DNA from: Calonectria ilicicola
Taxonomy: Eukaryota > Ascomycota > Sordariomycetes > Hypocreales > Nectriaceae
NCBI GenBank assembly: GCA_020809705.1
Contig: CP085827.1
Span: 2,666,001-2,730,000, forward strand
Length of the DNA stretch: 64,000 bases
Direction of reading: 5' to 3'
The notes below the pieces were generated by a model. That model ran no database searches and was not told the DNA's origin. It saw only the letters and a list, made by a program, of their open reading frames with translations. Position numbers and translations under genes: made by a program. This document shows positions 45,399 through 59,434 of the stretch, in pieces; positions within the stretch are counted from its first letter, which is position 1; the number at the start of each line of letters is the position of its first letter.

Positions 45399-45826
45399 TA
45401 TAAAATTCCTTTTTTTTCTCTTGTCCGTAATGAAAAAAATATTGCAATGTTTTCCCCCCCCCCCCCGGCCAATCTATCGGACTCCAATTACATCTTGTAG
45501 ATGTTGGTGGTGGCGCCAAACCCGCTGCGAAGCTAGCGCATCACATCTCACCCGGACGACTGTGCTCCGACGTGGGTGACTGTTGTCCGACGTTCTCCAC
45601 GCACCCCAAGGGCAACATTGCTTCTGCCACGATGCGGACAGGTTTAAAGGCCAATCTCGGGCGGTGAATTGGTGTCTTGAAGGCGATATAAAGCTTTCTC
45701 GTGATCAATTGCAACTGCACATTCTAGAAGCCATTGCATTTCTTTTATTAATACTCACGACCTCGTTTTTTTTCATCTCATTCCCTTCCCAAAACCGCAC
45801 TCACTCTCTCACAAGCCGCCAACACC
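45399..45826. promoter_or_regulatory. Divergent promoter, kinase / SDR
   Basis: It contains a run of about a dozen C at 45452-45465, a likely slippage site, and a TTTTTTTT stretch with C/A-rich leader just before the SDR start. No operator is identified. Confidence 0.4.
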
Positions 45827-46738
45827 ATGTCCCCATCTGCTCAATTGACAGACCGATCGGCCCTAGCCGCCCGGGCGGTCCCCTCCATGGTGCTCAGCGA
45901 TGGTTCCGCTTCCTCCATGACACCACCGCCCAGCACAGCAACGGCGTCAGACCCGCAGGCCGGGGCCAAGGAGCGGTTCACTGTCCGGGGCAACATGATT
46001 GTGACTGGCGGTGCGGGCACCCTGGGCCTTGCATCTTGCAACGCCCTGCTGGAGCATGGACTCGGCGGGCTCATGATTTTCGATGTGAACCCGGCACAGT
46101 CGCAGAAGGAGATTGAAGGCTTGAAGGCCAAATTCCCCAAGGCCAAGATCGAGGCCCTCAAGGTCGATGTCACAAATGAAGAAGACGTGGCCGAGGCCGT
46201 CGAGAAGACAGTCCAGGCGCTTGGCTCAGTGGATGGCCTCGTGTGCTTTGTCGGCGTCGTCGGCTGTGTGGAGACGCTGGAGATGCCAGTGTCCCAGTGG
46301 CGCAAAATCATCGACATCAACACAACTGGGTCCTTCATCTGCGCCCAGGCCGCCGCCCGCCAGATGGTAAAGCAAGGAACCGGTGGGTCCATCACCTTCA
46401 CGGCGTCTATTTCCGCCCACCGCGTCAACTACCCCCAGCCGCAGGCCGCTTACAACGTGAGCAAGGCGGCCCTGCTCACCCTCAAGAACTGCCTGGCCGC
46501 CGAGTGGGCGGTGTACGGCATCCGCACCAACAGCGTCAGCCCGGGATACATGGACACGATCCTCAACGAGGGCGACGGCATTGCCGAGCACCGCAAGATT
46601 TGGGCCGCCCGCAACCCCAGCGGAAGAATGGGCAGCCCGTCCGAGCTGACTGGAGCCATTGTGTTGCTGGCCAGCACAGCGGGAACATATATGAACGGAT
46701 CCGACATTTTGGTCGACGGCGGTGCTATTGTCTTTTAA
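45827..46738 (+). CDS. SDR, arabinitol-dehydrogenase/sorbose-reductase-like
   Basis: A single-exon gene of 303 residues. The N-terminal 55 residues are a low-complexity Ser/Ala/Pro-rich extension, perhaps a targeting peptide or disordered. The cofactor loop is TGGAGTLG (60-67), acidic DVNPAQ after beta-2 (NAD-type preference is possible), VDVTNEEDV, then catalytic Ser in FTASIS and YNVSK for the Tyr-Lys pair, and SPGYMDTILN. It resembles fungal D-arabinitol 2-dehydrogenases and sorbose reductases of polyol metabolism. Unlike the SDR at 24914 it has no intron, and its codons are strongly C/G-ending. Substrate unproven. Confidence 0.88.
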   Translation: MSPSAQLTDRSALAARAVPSMVLSDGSASSMTPPPSTATASDPQAGAKERFTVRGNMIVTGGAGTLGLASCNALLEHGLGGLMIFDVNPAQSQKEIEGLKAKFPKAKIEALKVDVTNEEDVAEAVEKTVQALGSVDGLVCFVGVVGCVETLEMPVSQWRKIIDINTTGSFICAQAAARQMVKQGTGGSITFTASISAHRVNYPQPQAAYNVSKAALLTLKNCLAAEWAVYGIRTNSVSPGYMDTILNEGDGIAEHRKIWAARNPSGRMGSPSELTGAIVLLASTAGTYMNGSDILVDGGAIVF

Positions 46739-47065
46739 AATAGATAGAGATGAATAGAAAAATTAGAAATCTAGTGCTAGGCCCTACCCAGCTTAAGACA
46801 ATAATGGTCATTTCACACAATTAAAATGGATGCACGCAAAGTTCCAAATCTAGAGTCTAATGTTGATATTGTGACAAAGGAAACCGTTTCAGTCTATATA
46901 CCTATACCATGCTAAAAATGTACTCTTACAAATCTCATCCAACTTCTTTCTTTACCTCTCATCAATGCCTCCAATTCTCTTATACTTAGGATTTATCTTC
47001 TCAAAATTGCATAAGATCGCTAATTGTCCAAAAATTCGGGTTCATAAGATGTTTGTTTGCTATAT
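46739..47065. terminator. Convergent 3' region, SDR / P450
   Basis: 327 AT-rich bases hold the 3' ends of two genes transcribed towards each other. No terminator structure can be assigned beyond that. Confidence 0.3.
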
Positions 47066-49013
47066 TTATTCCTGGAGCTCTCTGAAGAGCAAGCCCTTTG
47101 TGTGGTCGGGGATCGACTATCAATAAAGTTAGCATTCTACATCCTTCTATGGCAATATGCATGGGAAATTTCTTACCATGTGGGCAAACTCAATGTTGGG
47201 GTAGCGCTTGGTGCTGCCGTCGGCGTTCTTGAACTCGTACATCATCAGGGTGTTGGCCAGGATCATCTTGATCTCGTTGGCGGCAAAGAAGCGTCCGGGG
47301 CAGGCGTGGCGACCGAATCCAAAGGTGAGACTGCTCTGGCTGACACTGACAAACTGGTTAAGAGCAGCACCCTCGACGGAGCCACGCTCCTTGGCGTCCT
47401 GGCGCAGCTTCTGGAAGCGCAGAGCATCCATGTCCATTGGGTTAGGGTAGACTTCAGGGTCAGAGTTGACAGCGACAGCAGGGACCTCAATGGTGACACC
47501 AGCGGGAATGACCTGGCCAGTGGATAGGGTGAAAGTCTGGAGAACCTTGCGCTGGAAGGAGGCTGTGGGTTACCAAGTTAGCGTGGTGTTGTCTCATTTC
47601 CCCAGGACGGTTACTTACCCATGGTGGGAGGGTAGAGTCGGGCGGTTTCCTTGAGGAAGCTGTCCATCTTCTTCATAGACTGCAGGGCATTGGCAGTGAA
47701 GACACCGTTGTTCTCCTTCAGAGCCTCTCGGGCCTCCTCTCGGAGCTCAGCTGCAAGCTTGGGCATGGCGGCAAGATCATAGAAACTAGTGTCACGTTAG
47801 ATGATTAGATCGCCAAGACAAAGCAGCAAAATATGGGAACTAACGCATTGGTAGCAGTAAGAGTGGTGGTGTGGATAGCGGCGAAGGAGATTCCGAGCTG
47901 GACCTTTGCAATGTTGCGGCTGTTCTTGTCGGAGAATCTGGGCTGCTCATCAATAATCCACTGGAGCATATCAACAGGCTTCTCCATGGTGTCATCCTTG
48001 GCAATTTCCATGCGGGCCTTGACGAGGGGGTTGAGGAATGCCTCAGCTTCCTTGATTCGCTGGTCAAGCTTCTTGACTTCGGGCAGGCTGGAAGCAAGGA
48101 AAGGTCGGAGCCAGGGGCGCATCTGCTGGACAGCACGCTGGGCAGACATGACATCCATGGTGTAGTTGATGGAGGAGTCGAGGTACTCTTCGGAGCGGGC
48201 AAGCTCGGGACCAATGAAGAGGCGACCAGAGACCATGGCAACAACTCGGACGAGAGCATCGTGCAGCTTAACTTCGGTCCAGCTCTTCTTAAGGGGGAAC
48301 TCGAGAGGCAGGCACTGTCGGACTTCCTGATCAATCATGGGGTTGAGTTTGGCTATTGACGTTTAGTACAGAGTTGACATCGTTCCAGGTGTGTTGATAC
48401 ATACGGAGCGCTGGGGTCAAGCGAGTCTTGACGGTGTGCGGGACAATGGGCACATAGGATTCGATCTTGGTGTACTTGACCTCCATAGCCTGTTTCATCA
48501 AAGGTTAATACATTAAGGCGGTGAGGAACTGGACGTGGGGTTTTTTTTCGTACATCATCGACGGCAGCCTCCATGCTGACAATGTTATCGGGGAGCTTCT
48601 TGAGCTCGGGAAGAAGGTTGGGAGACAAGACCAAGATTTCGCCCTCTGAAAGACCAATGTTAGACATATTCGACTATAGATCTCGTGTGTTGTCACATAC
48701 TTCGGGAAGTTGTAATTCGGAAAGCGCCATCCCGGAACTGTTGAAACGCCTGTTAGACAAAAATCGGTCAAGACCAAGAGATTCGAGTTTTTACTTTTTT
48801 GTAGCCGTCGTTGTAAAGCTTTCTTGCGCTGCCGAGATAGGCCTGTCTTCGCTTCTCTGGGTTACCCAACTCCTCTCCCACAAAGGGGATCTTCCAAAGA
48901 TGAAGAAAGTTGATAATTCTGGGTCCCAGGACAGCGGCGCCAAGGACGACTAGGAGCGCTGAGAGCACCGGCAAGCGGTCTGATAAAAAGACGATGAGGG
49001 AGTCGACAGCCAT
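47066..49013 (-). CDS. Cytochrome P450 monooxygenase (CYP68/CYP503-like pattern)
   Basis: Eight exons, complement(47066..47116, 47177..47562, 47619..47785, 47845..48352, 48405..48489, 48554..48645, 48701..48749, 48795..49013), give 518 residues, all in phase. An N-terminal membrane anchor ([14 protein letters not shown]) is followed by the I-helix segment [16 protein letters not shown]-helix KETARLYPP (ExxR) and haem loop [11 protein letters not shown] with the cysteine ligand. The A-x-H-T-T I-helix in place of AGxDT and the overall pattern recall the fungal P450s around gibberellin and terpenoid oxidation (CYP68, CYP503), but no terpene cyclase lies nearby. Substrate unknown. ER membrane. 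Confidence 0.92.
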
Positions 49014-50090
49014 TGTTGCGATTGGTGTTTTCTTTGGTTAGATGTTGGAGTTGGATGTTGAGTGATGGCTATTCAAACTTCATGGAATGGCGGGAGAAGA
49101 TCAAATTATTTATTCCTTAAACTTGTCTGTGTATAGTTTCTCAATATTCTAGACTTTCTGGCCCCTGGATCGAGCCTGCAGCATATCTGTGCCGAAAATA
49201 CATCGCTCTCGGTATCGTATTCGGACTTAGTAAATATAGGGTCGTGATTCGCCGGCGCATGGTTACAGTCGCTTTTTCGTATAGCTTGGCTCCTGCAGAT
49301 CAACTCAACTGTGAGTTCCTGTGGAGTCCCTCGCATCGGCAATGAGTCGCCGGGTTCGGGTCTTTGAAGAAGCCGCCAGTCCGATCGTGTTACGGCCGAT
49401 GCATCGTGGGGTTGGATTCTGCCCTTCCAGTGATACCCCAGCCACATCAGATGACGCGGGATCGTCTCCATGAAACACAATAGCTCGAATCTGGTCGTGA
49501 TTGGGTACGTGCCAAGGTATTGCGGGCCCCTAGATGAGATTGTGTTGGCCAGAGCTCTTTGAAAGACGAGATGACATGTCGGTCTCGGTCTCGGTTCCGG
49601 TCTCGTCCCTTAAATCCCTTAACTGCCTTGATCAGACCACAGATTGGCGATGCTTATCGGAAATCAATGCCATCTTTATGTATTATTAGAAAGAGTCCGG
49701 GGGCTTTTCCGGGTATAAAACGTGACAGCCCTGCGCGGCACAGATATAGCTCGGATTGGGCCTACTATAAAACATTGCGGAGTCACCCATACCACTCTTG
49801 AGTTTGTGGACACTTCACCATCATCACAAAATGCAACACACATGAAACGGCAAAAGCTGTCATAATTCATCCTTGACATCAACTGATACTACAGATACAG
49901 GTGGTGGTTTTTCTTTTTAGCTCATGGCCCTGAATACAAACAGCTGCGGCGTTTTTCGAACTTAAGTGAACGTGATTAAGCCCAAGACATCAAAACACCC
50001 TTTGTGTCGCAATAGTCAAACATAGATAACCCCCAAAAAAAATAATAACAAGATGGCACATGAAATCATTCCGCGTCTCTAGATGTTAAT
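49014..50090. other. Intergenic, P450 promoter and katG 3' flank
   Basis: No gene is supported. A GGTCTC/GGTTCC-type repeat lies at 49580-49606. Nothing else is recognised. Confidence 0.4.
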
Positions 50091-52481
<2,391 letters not shown>

Positions 52482-53080
52482 CTAGACGGCTGCGGCAGAA
52501 GAAGTTGCGTCAACCAAGGTCAAGAGCTGGGCAAAAGCGGGCTGACGTCGTGGCCCTTTTATGGCAGCGCACCGGCCTCGATCCTGACCAAACCCCGCAG
52601 ACGCAATGACAAATTAGTGCAACTTTGTTGGACCGCGGACACGGGGAGGACACAGGACACAGGACACAGGCCGGGGCTAGAGTCGCAATGGGTTGCTGTG
52701 CGCTGAGCTTCTTCCTCATCGTCGTCCATCCTTTCCGACCGTTACCCAGCCCAACCACAACTGTTGTATCTTTATTACCCTTCTGGGCAAAGTCCAGGTG
52801 CCGGCATCTCACGCGGAGCGTGGGGCGTGGCTGGCCAAAGCGGGGTAAAGCGGGGCCTTTAACAGGGATCTCCATGGACGCCCAGGGTTGTCTCAGGCTC
52901 AAGCAGCCGTGTCAGCATCTGTGATGCAATCCAGAGCGAGCCAACCATGTCCAACTATGCCGTTGATTCCAAATCGGTTGACGAAAGCCGAGTTTTGCCC
53001 ACCCCACGTGACCACGGCCAACAGAGATGGCCCCGTTCTTCGCGATAACTTGCCAATCCCGGTCACCTGACCCGAGGCCA

Positions 53081-53125
53081 CTTCCCGCACGCTTCCCGCA
53101 CGCTTCCCGCACACCTCCCGCACAC
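53081..53125 (+). repeat. Tandem 11-bp repeat
   Basis: Three copies of CTTCCCGCACG followed by a variant ACCTCCCGCAC. A G/C-rich minisatellite in the upstream region of the catalase-peroxidase gene. Confidence 0.8.
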
Positions 53126-56100
53126 TCGGCATGTCTCCCCGACCATGGCCGACGGATAGGCAGAGAGAGATGACAAGATTCCACATCAAGGGTGCTAAAT
53201 CTGAGCATGATTGCATGAACATGATATACTCTTTTTTTTTCTCGCCTGCACATACCTCACTCAATTCACACATCCATACTCACACTCACACTCACACACC
53301 ACCATCCTGTCTCACTGCGCCAGCCCAGCACATGTAACAACACAGCGCAGTTCTCCCCGCACGCACACAAAGCCATCTATCCCCATCCCCCCGGGAGTCG
53401 GAACCGTTCCGATACCTCCTCACTCATGCCGAGACGGCTTCGCTTCCGTCACGGTGCAACCAACCCATTCTAATCAATCACAACTGGTTGGCCAAACATC
53501 CGCACCCCCCGGCCCTCTCCGACTTCCTCCATCCAAATGACCCCATTTTAGCTGTAGGTACCGTGTACAACCAAAACGGAAGTAAAGCTAGAATGATCGT
53601 TTGGAATCATTTTATGCACAATGGCACTGGTGGAGCGGAGCCTGCAGCTGCAGTAGCCGCTTTGAGTAGTAAGAGGTACCACCGGTTGGCGACGGGAAAA
53701 AAAGTCCGGTTTTTTACTTCGTCTTTTGGCAGAATCATAATGGTTTCATTGCGTCAACCCGGTTGGATCATCGCGTCAATGTCGTACCACCATTTGTAGT
53801 AGTCAGTCGCAACCTCCGTAAGAGAGAGGTCGTATCTCAGGATGCAGCCCCCCTTCTGCTTCACTTTCGCTCCAAACCCAAGCCCCATGTCCATGTCGAT
53901 GCCGATGCCCCATTGCACATGCCCAAGAACCAATGCTTGCCCACTGCATCCTGCTCCGTACCATGCTCCGTCGGCGCATGGATTCAGCATGATTTTATGC
54001 AACCCCGCAACAGGAACACCCGCTCCCCTCTCTTCCCGATCCCGATCAGCCACCTGCCGCACATTCCGTCACCGATTGACTTCACCCACAAAAACTCAAC
54101 CGAGCCGAGCGTCATATGCCCACCGTAAATCTTGGCATTTTCTTCCTTTAAAGCCTGCGGATGCATCAACCGCGGTTTACAGAAGCCGAGTGGCATTCCG
54201 CCTCCAAGCCGACTCGTGAGCAAAGTAAAGTTTCGACTATGCGGAATCATCCTGATTGAGATGAATCGCTATTTGCTGCAGGCGAACCGCTTTGAGCTCT
54301 GGCAGCTCGGATTGCGTAGGATGCTTCCCAAGTAGCAGGATCGTCGCCGACCCCAGCGACCCTAACACGAACCAACCAATAAACATTTCCTTATTTCACC
54401 TCATGGCCATTTTGCCAAGCTCTTATTTGATACTGTCCCTTGAAGAAGCGCGCAACACCTTCCCCTCATTCTTTGCGCAATAGTCTGACAGTCAGACCCA
54501 TTTCATGAACCGGTAACCCTTCACTTCTTCACCCGTACTCTCTCGCACAGCGCATGCCTGACTGTATTCGTGCACAGACCATGTCTTGACTTGGCAATTT
54601 TTCTGGTCTCGGGAGACTCGGGATTCCATCGTAGAACTTTAAGTACAGTAGCATTACTATGGCACTATGCATCATCCTCTAGCGAATCATGCGGTCTCTA
54701 TTTCTGCAGTCAGCAGCGGGGTATAGAATCCGGGAAGCATTGTTGAAGATTTTTGACAGGTTTGTGGGGTAATCCTCATCACAACATCCCCACGTTGGTT
54801 GTGTGTTTGACGACCTCAAGGTAAACTATCAAGAAAAATCTCCACACAGAGAGGTTATACTTAACAAACAATAATTTTATAGATGATTTAGAAACCTTGC
54901 AAAAATTAAACCATGTCTAATCCAAGTTCCACATTCATTTTTGACGTCTCATTCATCATTTAGCAAGACTGGCGCAACATCCTACCCTACAGCTCACTTC
55001 GTGTAACTTGGTCAATTCAACTGATAAAATTGGCTATTTACATCAACCAACCAAGAGGAACCGTGAGGCGTATCCAGTACCTCCGCCTTTCTAGCCCTGT
55101 TGCAACTTGGAGGAACACCTCATGCTGTGGGTCAGCGTACGGTGCCAAACCCACGGGGACACGACATTTCCAACTGTACAGCTCACTTCTTGTGAGCCAT
55201 CTTACTGTAGGCGTCGATTGCATGGAAAATTCAAAATTTAAGCTAGATATTCCTATGCTGAACTAGTATTGTATGAAGCATTGCGGGTCGTGGTTGCAGA
55301 ATCTGATGACGTTCACTTTGTCATGGTGGATCATGACACTCTTTGGTATGTTTGGGCCAGTTGAAAAAGGGAAACGCTATGACACTGTTGGTAGGAAAAC
55401 CATAGCATTGTTGTGGATGTGTGTGTTTACTTCTATGATTGATCTTCTTCCTCTTCCACAAAACGTGGCTTCATAGAAAATATTCGACAAAGTTGGTTTG
55501 GCATAGTTAATCTCTGAAGTCGTTGATGTCTTTGATTATGGTGAGTCTGGATACGAGAATAATCCAACCATTTCATGACATCTCTCGACTTGAAGAACGC
55601 CACTGGGGCGCCCATCATGGTGATCAGGCAAATCGAGGTGGATACGTGGGGGTCATGTCAGGGCCCGAGAAGTCTTATCCACTGAAAACGGCACAGTTTG
55701 GGTTTTAGTTAATTTCCTCCTCGCCCCGCCGTGTCGCAACGCTCCGTGCTCTCTTCCGATGCATGGGACAACGATCAAAAAAATGCCCGTGCCAAGAGCT
55801 GGATTATATGGGCTTTATAGGGCTCTATGTGAACGTCAAGAGCTATAAACAGAGGGGAAAGTGATCTGTCAACTATGAATTTTCGTGACGACGGCAAAAA
55901 ACCTCATCATGGTATGAACCGAGGTTGGCGATGAAATTATTGTCATGACACCCTGGAAAAGCGTGGGGGTAAGGAGTCAAGAAGGAGGCGGTTGCTGCAG
56001 CTAGGGGAATTGGGAGACGCCACGCGTGATGCGCATCGTCCCCGCGATCATCAAGAGAAGACACGGGCTGCGATGCAGAAACGATGAAGGAAATGGCCTC

Positions 56101-56712
56101 CTGTAGACAATCATAAAAAAAAAAAAAAGAGGGGTGATTTTGAGAGTCAACGTTATCGGAAGACTAGAGTTGTATCAGGACGAGCCGCGCCTAACGGAAC
56201 AAATTTAGAGCCCACATGTCTTGGAAGGTTGCCAGTAGGCTGGTCACGCTCGGCTGGACAGGTGCCAAATGATCAGGCAGTAGCGCCTGGATGAGCGCTA
56301 AGCACAGGTAGCGTCTTATGTGTTATAGCTGAAGGGTATAGTATGGTTTCTGCTGGTTTTCAGGTGGTCGATCCGCCGTGTTGGTGCTCCAGCAGGTGGA
56401 ATGTGACTGGTTCAGCACGAGGCAAAAAGCAAGAAATGGCTCGTTGGGCGAATGGTGGCATGGCATTTGAGACACCGCTGCTCAAAGGAGTCACACCCTC
56501 TGCGAATCCCGTTGCCGCCATTAATCAGCCACGGGGCCTTATACTTATATGATGTATTCCCTCGCCGTCGTTCCCCACCCTCATTCCTCAAAGCCACACT
56601 CAACCGGTTTTTTTAAGGGGAGAACTGCTTGATTAAACGATGCCGAGACGCCCCGTTGGGATCACGAGCCAGAGCTAGAGCCCAGCCTGACACTGACGGA
56701 CGAGACGACGTG

Positions 56713-56735
56713 CAACAACAACAACAACAACAACA
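56713..56735 (+). repeat. CAA microsatellite
   Basis: About eight CAA units in a row, 395 bases upstream of the siderophore porter start codon. Probably non-coding. Confidence 0.85.
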
Positions 56736-56948
56736 CCAGAGCACCAGCCGCCGTATGCCCGAATTCGATTCGACGATAGCCTCGCAGCTTCCGCACCACC
56801 ACCTCGTTTGTTTCCCGCCCCGAACATCGGCCCGCGAAAGCAACGCAACCGCGGGAGAGCAGACGCAAGCCAAGTCGCGATCACGTCAGCGAGCAGGACA
56901 GGACCCACAATTCTGGCGGCTAGATCCGCAACCATTGGGCACATAATC

Positions 56949-56957
56949 TTATCAGAT
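56949..56957 (-). promoter_or_regulatory. SreA-type extended GATA site
   Basis: The minus strand reads ATCTGATAA, a perfect match to ATCWGATAA, the extended site bound by the fungal iron-responsive GATA repressors (SreA/Urbs1/Sre1). It lies 173 bases before the start of a siderophore porter, a classic target of these repressors. By base counting such a match is expected about once per 65 kb of random DNA on both strands. Confidence 0.7.
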
Positions 56958-57129
56958 CCTCACGAGGCCGCTGCCTGCTGCTGATTTAATCGCGTCAGGT
57001 GGTAACGCTGCAACCCATACTTTGGCATACTTTGAGGGCGCATAACACCAAGAAGAACGCTGCATCTCGTTTAGTGCCCGCCCGCCAGTCGCTTTGTCGA
57101 GAAAAGACAACGAGAAGCGTTGCGCTGCC

Positions 57130-58914
57130 ATGCCCACCATGGACTCGTCGCTCGAGACGGCGCCGCTGCTCCAGCGCCATTCGGCGCATCGGGGCGATGC
57201 GGCCGACGCCGAACAATTACCTCACAGCTCCAGTTCCAGCTCGAGCATTGAGCACACGAGTCTGAAGCCCACAGTAGAGTCGTCCGGTGTCGCGAGAATC
57301 GACATCGCCTCCCAGAGCCTGTCCCGAGGCGACCGCATCTGGCTGTTTATCAGCATCTTCATCGTCGGCTACGCATACGGCCTCGAGAGCCAGGTGCGCT
57401 CTACCTACCAGCCCTACGCAACGTCGAGCTTCAATCTGCACTCGTACACTTCTACCATAAACGTGCTGCGCAATGTCATCGCTGTCGCCGTCCAGCCCAC
57501 GGCCGCCAAGGTCGCCGACGTGGTGGGTCGCTTCGAGATCATCGTCCTGTCAACCGTGCTTTACACGGTCGGAATCGCCATCGAATCCACTGCGCAGTCG
57601 GTCGAGATCTTCTGCACGGGATCCATCATCTACCAGGCCGGCTATACCGCCATCGTGCTGCTGATGGAGGTGTTGATTGCCGACTTCTCGTCGATGCGCG
57701 CCCGCGTCTTTTTTAGTTACATCCCGGCTATTCCCTTCCTCATCAACACCTGGATTAGCGGCAACATTACGTCTGCAGTCCTACAAGCCACGACATGGCG
57801 CTGGGGCCTTGGCATGTGGAGCATCATCTACCCGATCGCATCGCTGCCCCTGCTGTCGTTCCTGTACAAGATCGAGCACGGCAAGAACAAGGGCTACCGA
57901 TGGTCGCACGTCTTTACCGACAAGGGCCGCGCCTCCAAGGTCTTGAACCAAGTCGACGTCGTCGGTCTCTTCACCATCATTATAACCTTTTCGCTTATCC
58001 TCGCCCCGCTGACTGCTGCTGGTGGAACTTCAGAACACTGGCGGGACGTGCGCGTCATCGCTCCACTTGTGCTCGGCCTCTTCCTAGTGCCCGTCTTTAT
58101 CCTGTGGGAGAAGCGTGGAGCAAGGAACCCCCTGGTTCCGTTCCATCTGCTGAAAGATCGTGGTGTCTGGTCGGCTTTGGCTGTCCGCAGCTTGCTCAAC
58201 TTTGCCTGGTCCACCCAGGGCAACTACTTGTACACCGTTCTAGTGGTTGCCTTTGACTTTTCCATTGAAAGCTCTACTCGGATTCTGTCCTTTTTCTCCT
58301 TCTTTGGTGTGCTTAGCGGCATGCTTAGCGGTCTAATCATTTACAAGATCCGTCGACTCAAGTACATCATTGTTGGAGGCACAGTGCTTTTCATGGTTGC
58401 GTTTATTGTCCTGATTATGCACCCTGGCGGTGCCTCTCATGCTTCGCAGGCGGGCATGATTGCTGCTCAGGTTTTGCTGGGAGTTGCCAGCGGCTTCTTT
58501 GCCTACCCCACCCAGGCGTCCATCCAGGCTTCTGCTTCGAGAGAACATGTAGCCATTCTGACCGGACTCTATCTCTCCTTCTACAACGTTGGAGCCGCCT
58601 TCGGAACGTGTCTAGCCGGAGCAATCTGGTCCCAGACTCTTTACAACACTCTTCACTCAAACCTTGCCTTCCAACACAACACGACACTGGCAAAGCAGAT
58701 TTATGAATCGCCATTTACTGTTATCGGTGAATACCCCGTTGGAACTGAAATTCGAGATGCCATCATCCTCAGCTACAGCCATGTGCAAAGGCTGCTCTGC
58801 ATTGCTGGCGTCTGTCTTTGTATTCCGATGATTGCTTTTGCACTTGCTTTGAGAAACCCGCGCTTGTCAGAGGAGCGGGTTCAGCCAGAGGCTGAAAATG
58901 ATGTTGAGAACTAG
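57130..58914 (+). CDS. MFS siderophore-iron transporter
   Basis: A single-exon gene of 594 residues with about 14 predicted membrane helices, matching the siderophore iron transporter (SIT/ARN, MirB-like) family, which imports ferric siderophores by proton symport. Seen: polar N-terminus ending near residue 75, then WLFISIFIVGYAYGLESQVRSTYQPYATSSF, where the YAYGLE-(5)-YQPYATSSF pattern is a family signature; VADVVGRFEI in loop 2-3; FSYIPAIPFLINTWISG; and a late SASREHVAILTGLYLSFYNVGAAFG. The extracellular loop before the final helix holds QIYESPFTVIGEYPVGTEIRDA, also typical. Start at 57130 or the strong-context ATG at 57139. An SreA-type site upstream fits iron repression. Confidence 0.93.
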   Translation: MPTMDSSLETAPLLQRHSAHRGDAADAEQLPHSSSSSSSIEHTSLKPTVESSGVARIDIASQSLSRGDRIWLFISIFIVGYAYGLESQVRSTYQPYATSSFNLHSYTSTINVLRNVIAVAVQPTAAKVADVVGRFEIIVLSTVLYTVGIAIESTAQSVEIFCTGSIIYQAGYTAIVLLMEVLIADFSSMRARVFFSYIPAIPFLINTWISGNITSAVLQATTWRWGLGMWSIIYPIASLPLLSFLYKIEHGKNKGYRWSHVFTDKGRASKVLNQVDVVGLFTIIITFSLILAPLTAAGGTSEHWRDVRVIAPLVLGLFLVPVFILWEKRGARNPLVPFHLLKDRGVWSALAVRSLLNFAWSTQGNYLYTVLVVAFDFSIESSTRILSFFSFFGVLSGMLSGLIIYKIRRLKYIIVGGTVLFMVAFIVLIMHPGGASHASQAGMIAAQVLLGVASGFFAYPTQASIQASASREHVAILTGLYLSFYNVGAAFGTCLAGAIWSQTLYNTLHSNLAFQHNTTLAKQIYESPFTVIGEYPVGTEIRDAIILSYSHVQRLLCIAGVCLCIPMIAFALALRNPRLSEERVQPEAENDVEN

Positions 58915-59434
58915 AACGTACATCAGGATTGATTCTTGCGCGAGCACGATTTCAACACTTCGAGATACCCCAGCGGTTGGTCACGGGTGTAGGGACCATG
59001 ATTAGACTCGAGCAAGTTTCATTGTTTATTTGAGGCCTAGAATGGCCATGTTATTTTTTACAGAACAGCGACATTTATGCGTTTGCTTCATCATTTTGCT
59101 GTTGCTTGGCTTGCTTTTAGCATACCCCCCTGAACAAGTTTCATTACTGAAACTGATTGCCTTTGAGATGGCACTAAGCCACTGAATTGTTTCGACATTT
59201 ACATAGATAGATGGGAGTTTTGAATTTCCACTGTTTTTGGGATCTAATGATAGATTGACCGATGCCAACGTGCTCGGGTTTGAATATTCACAGCTGATTT
59301 CATGCACTGTCTGGTTTGTGTTGCTATAATGATTTGTGAACTCAAATATCAACCATGAGTCATTTTCCTCGTGTATGATTCTAGTAAAACTATTTTCTAT
59401 TGTACATTTTCACCTTTTGTAGTATTCAGATCAC
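58915..59434. terminator. Convergent 3' region
   Basis: 520 bases between the ends of two convergent transporter genes. AT-rich; no gene or repeat is seen. Confidence 0.3.
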
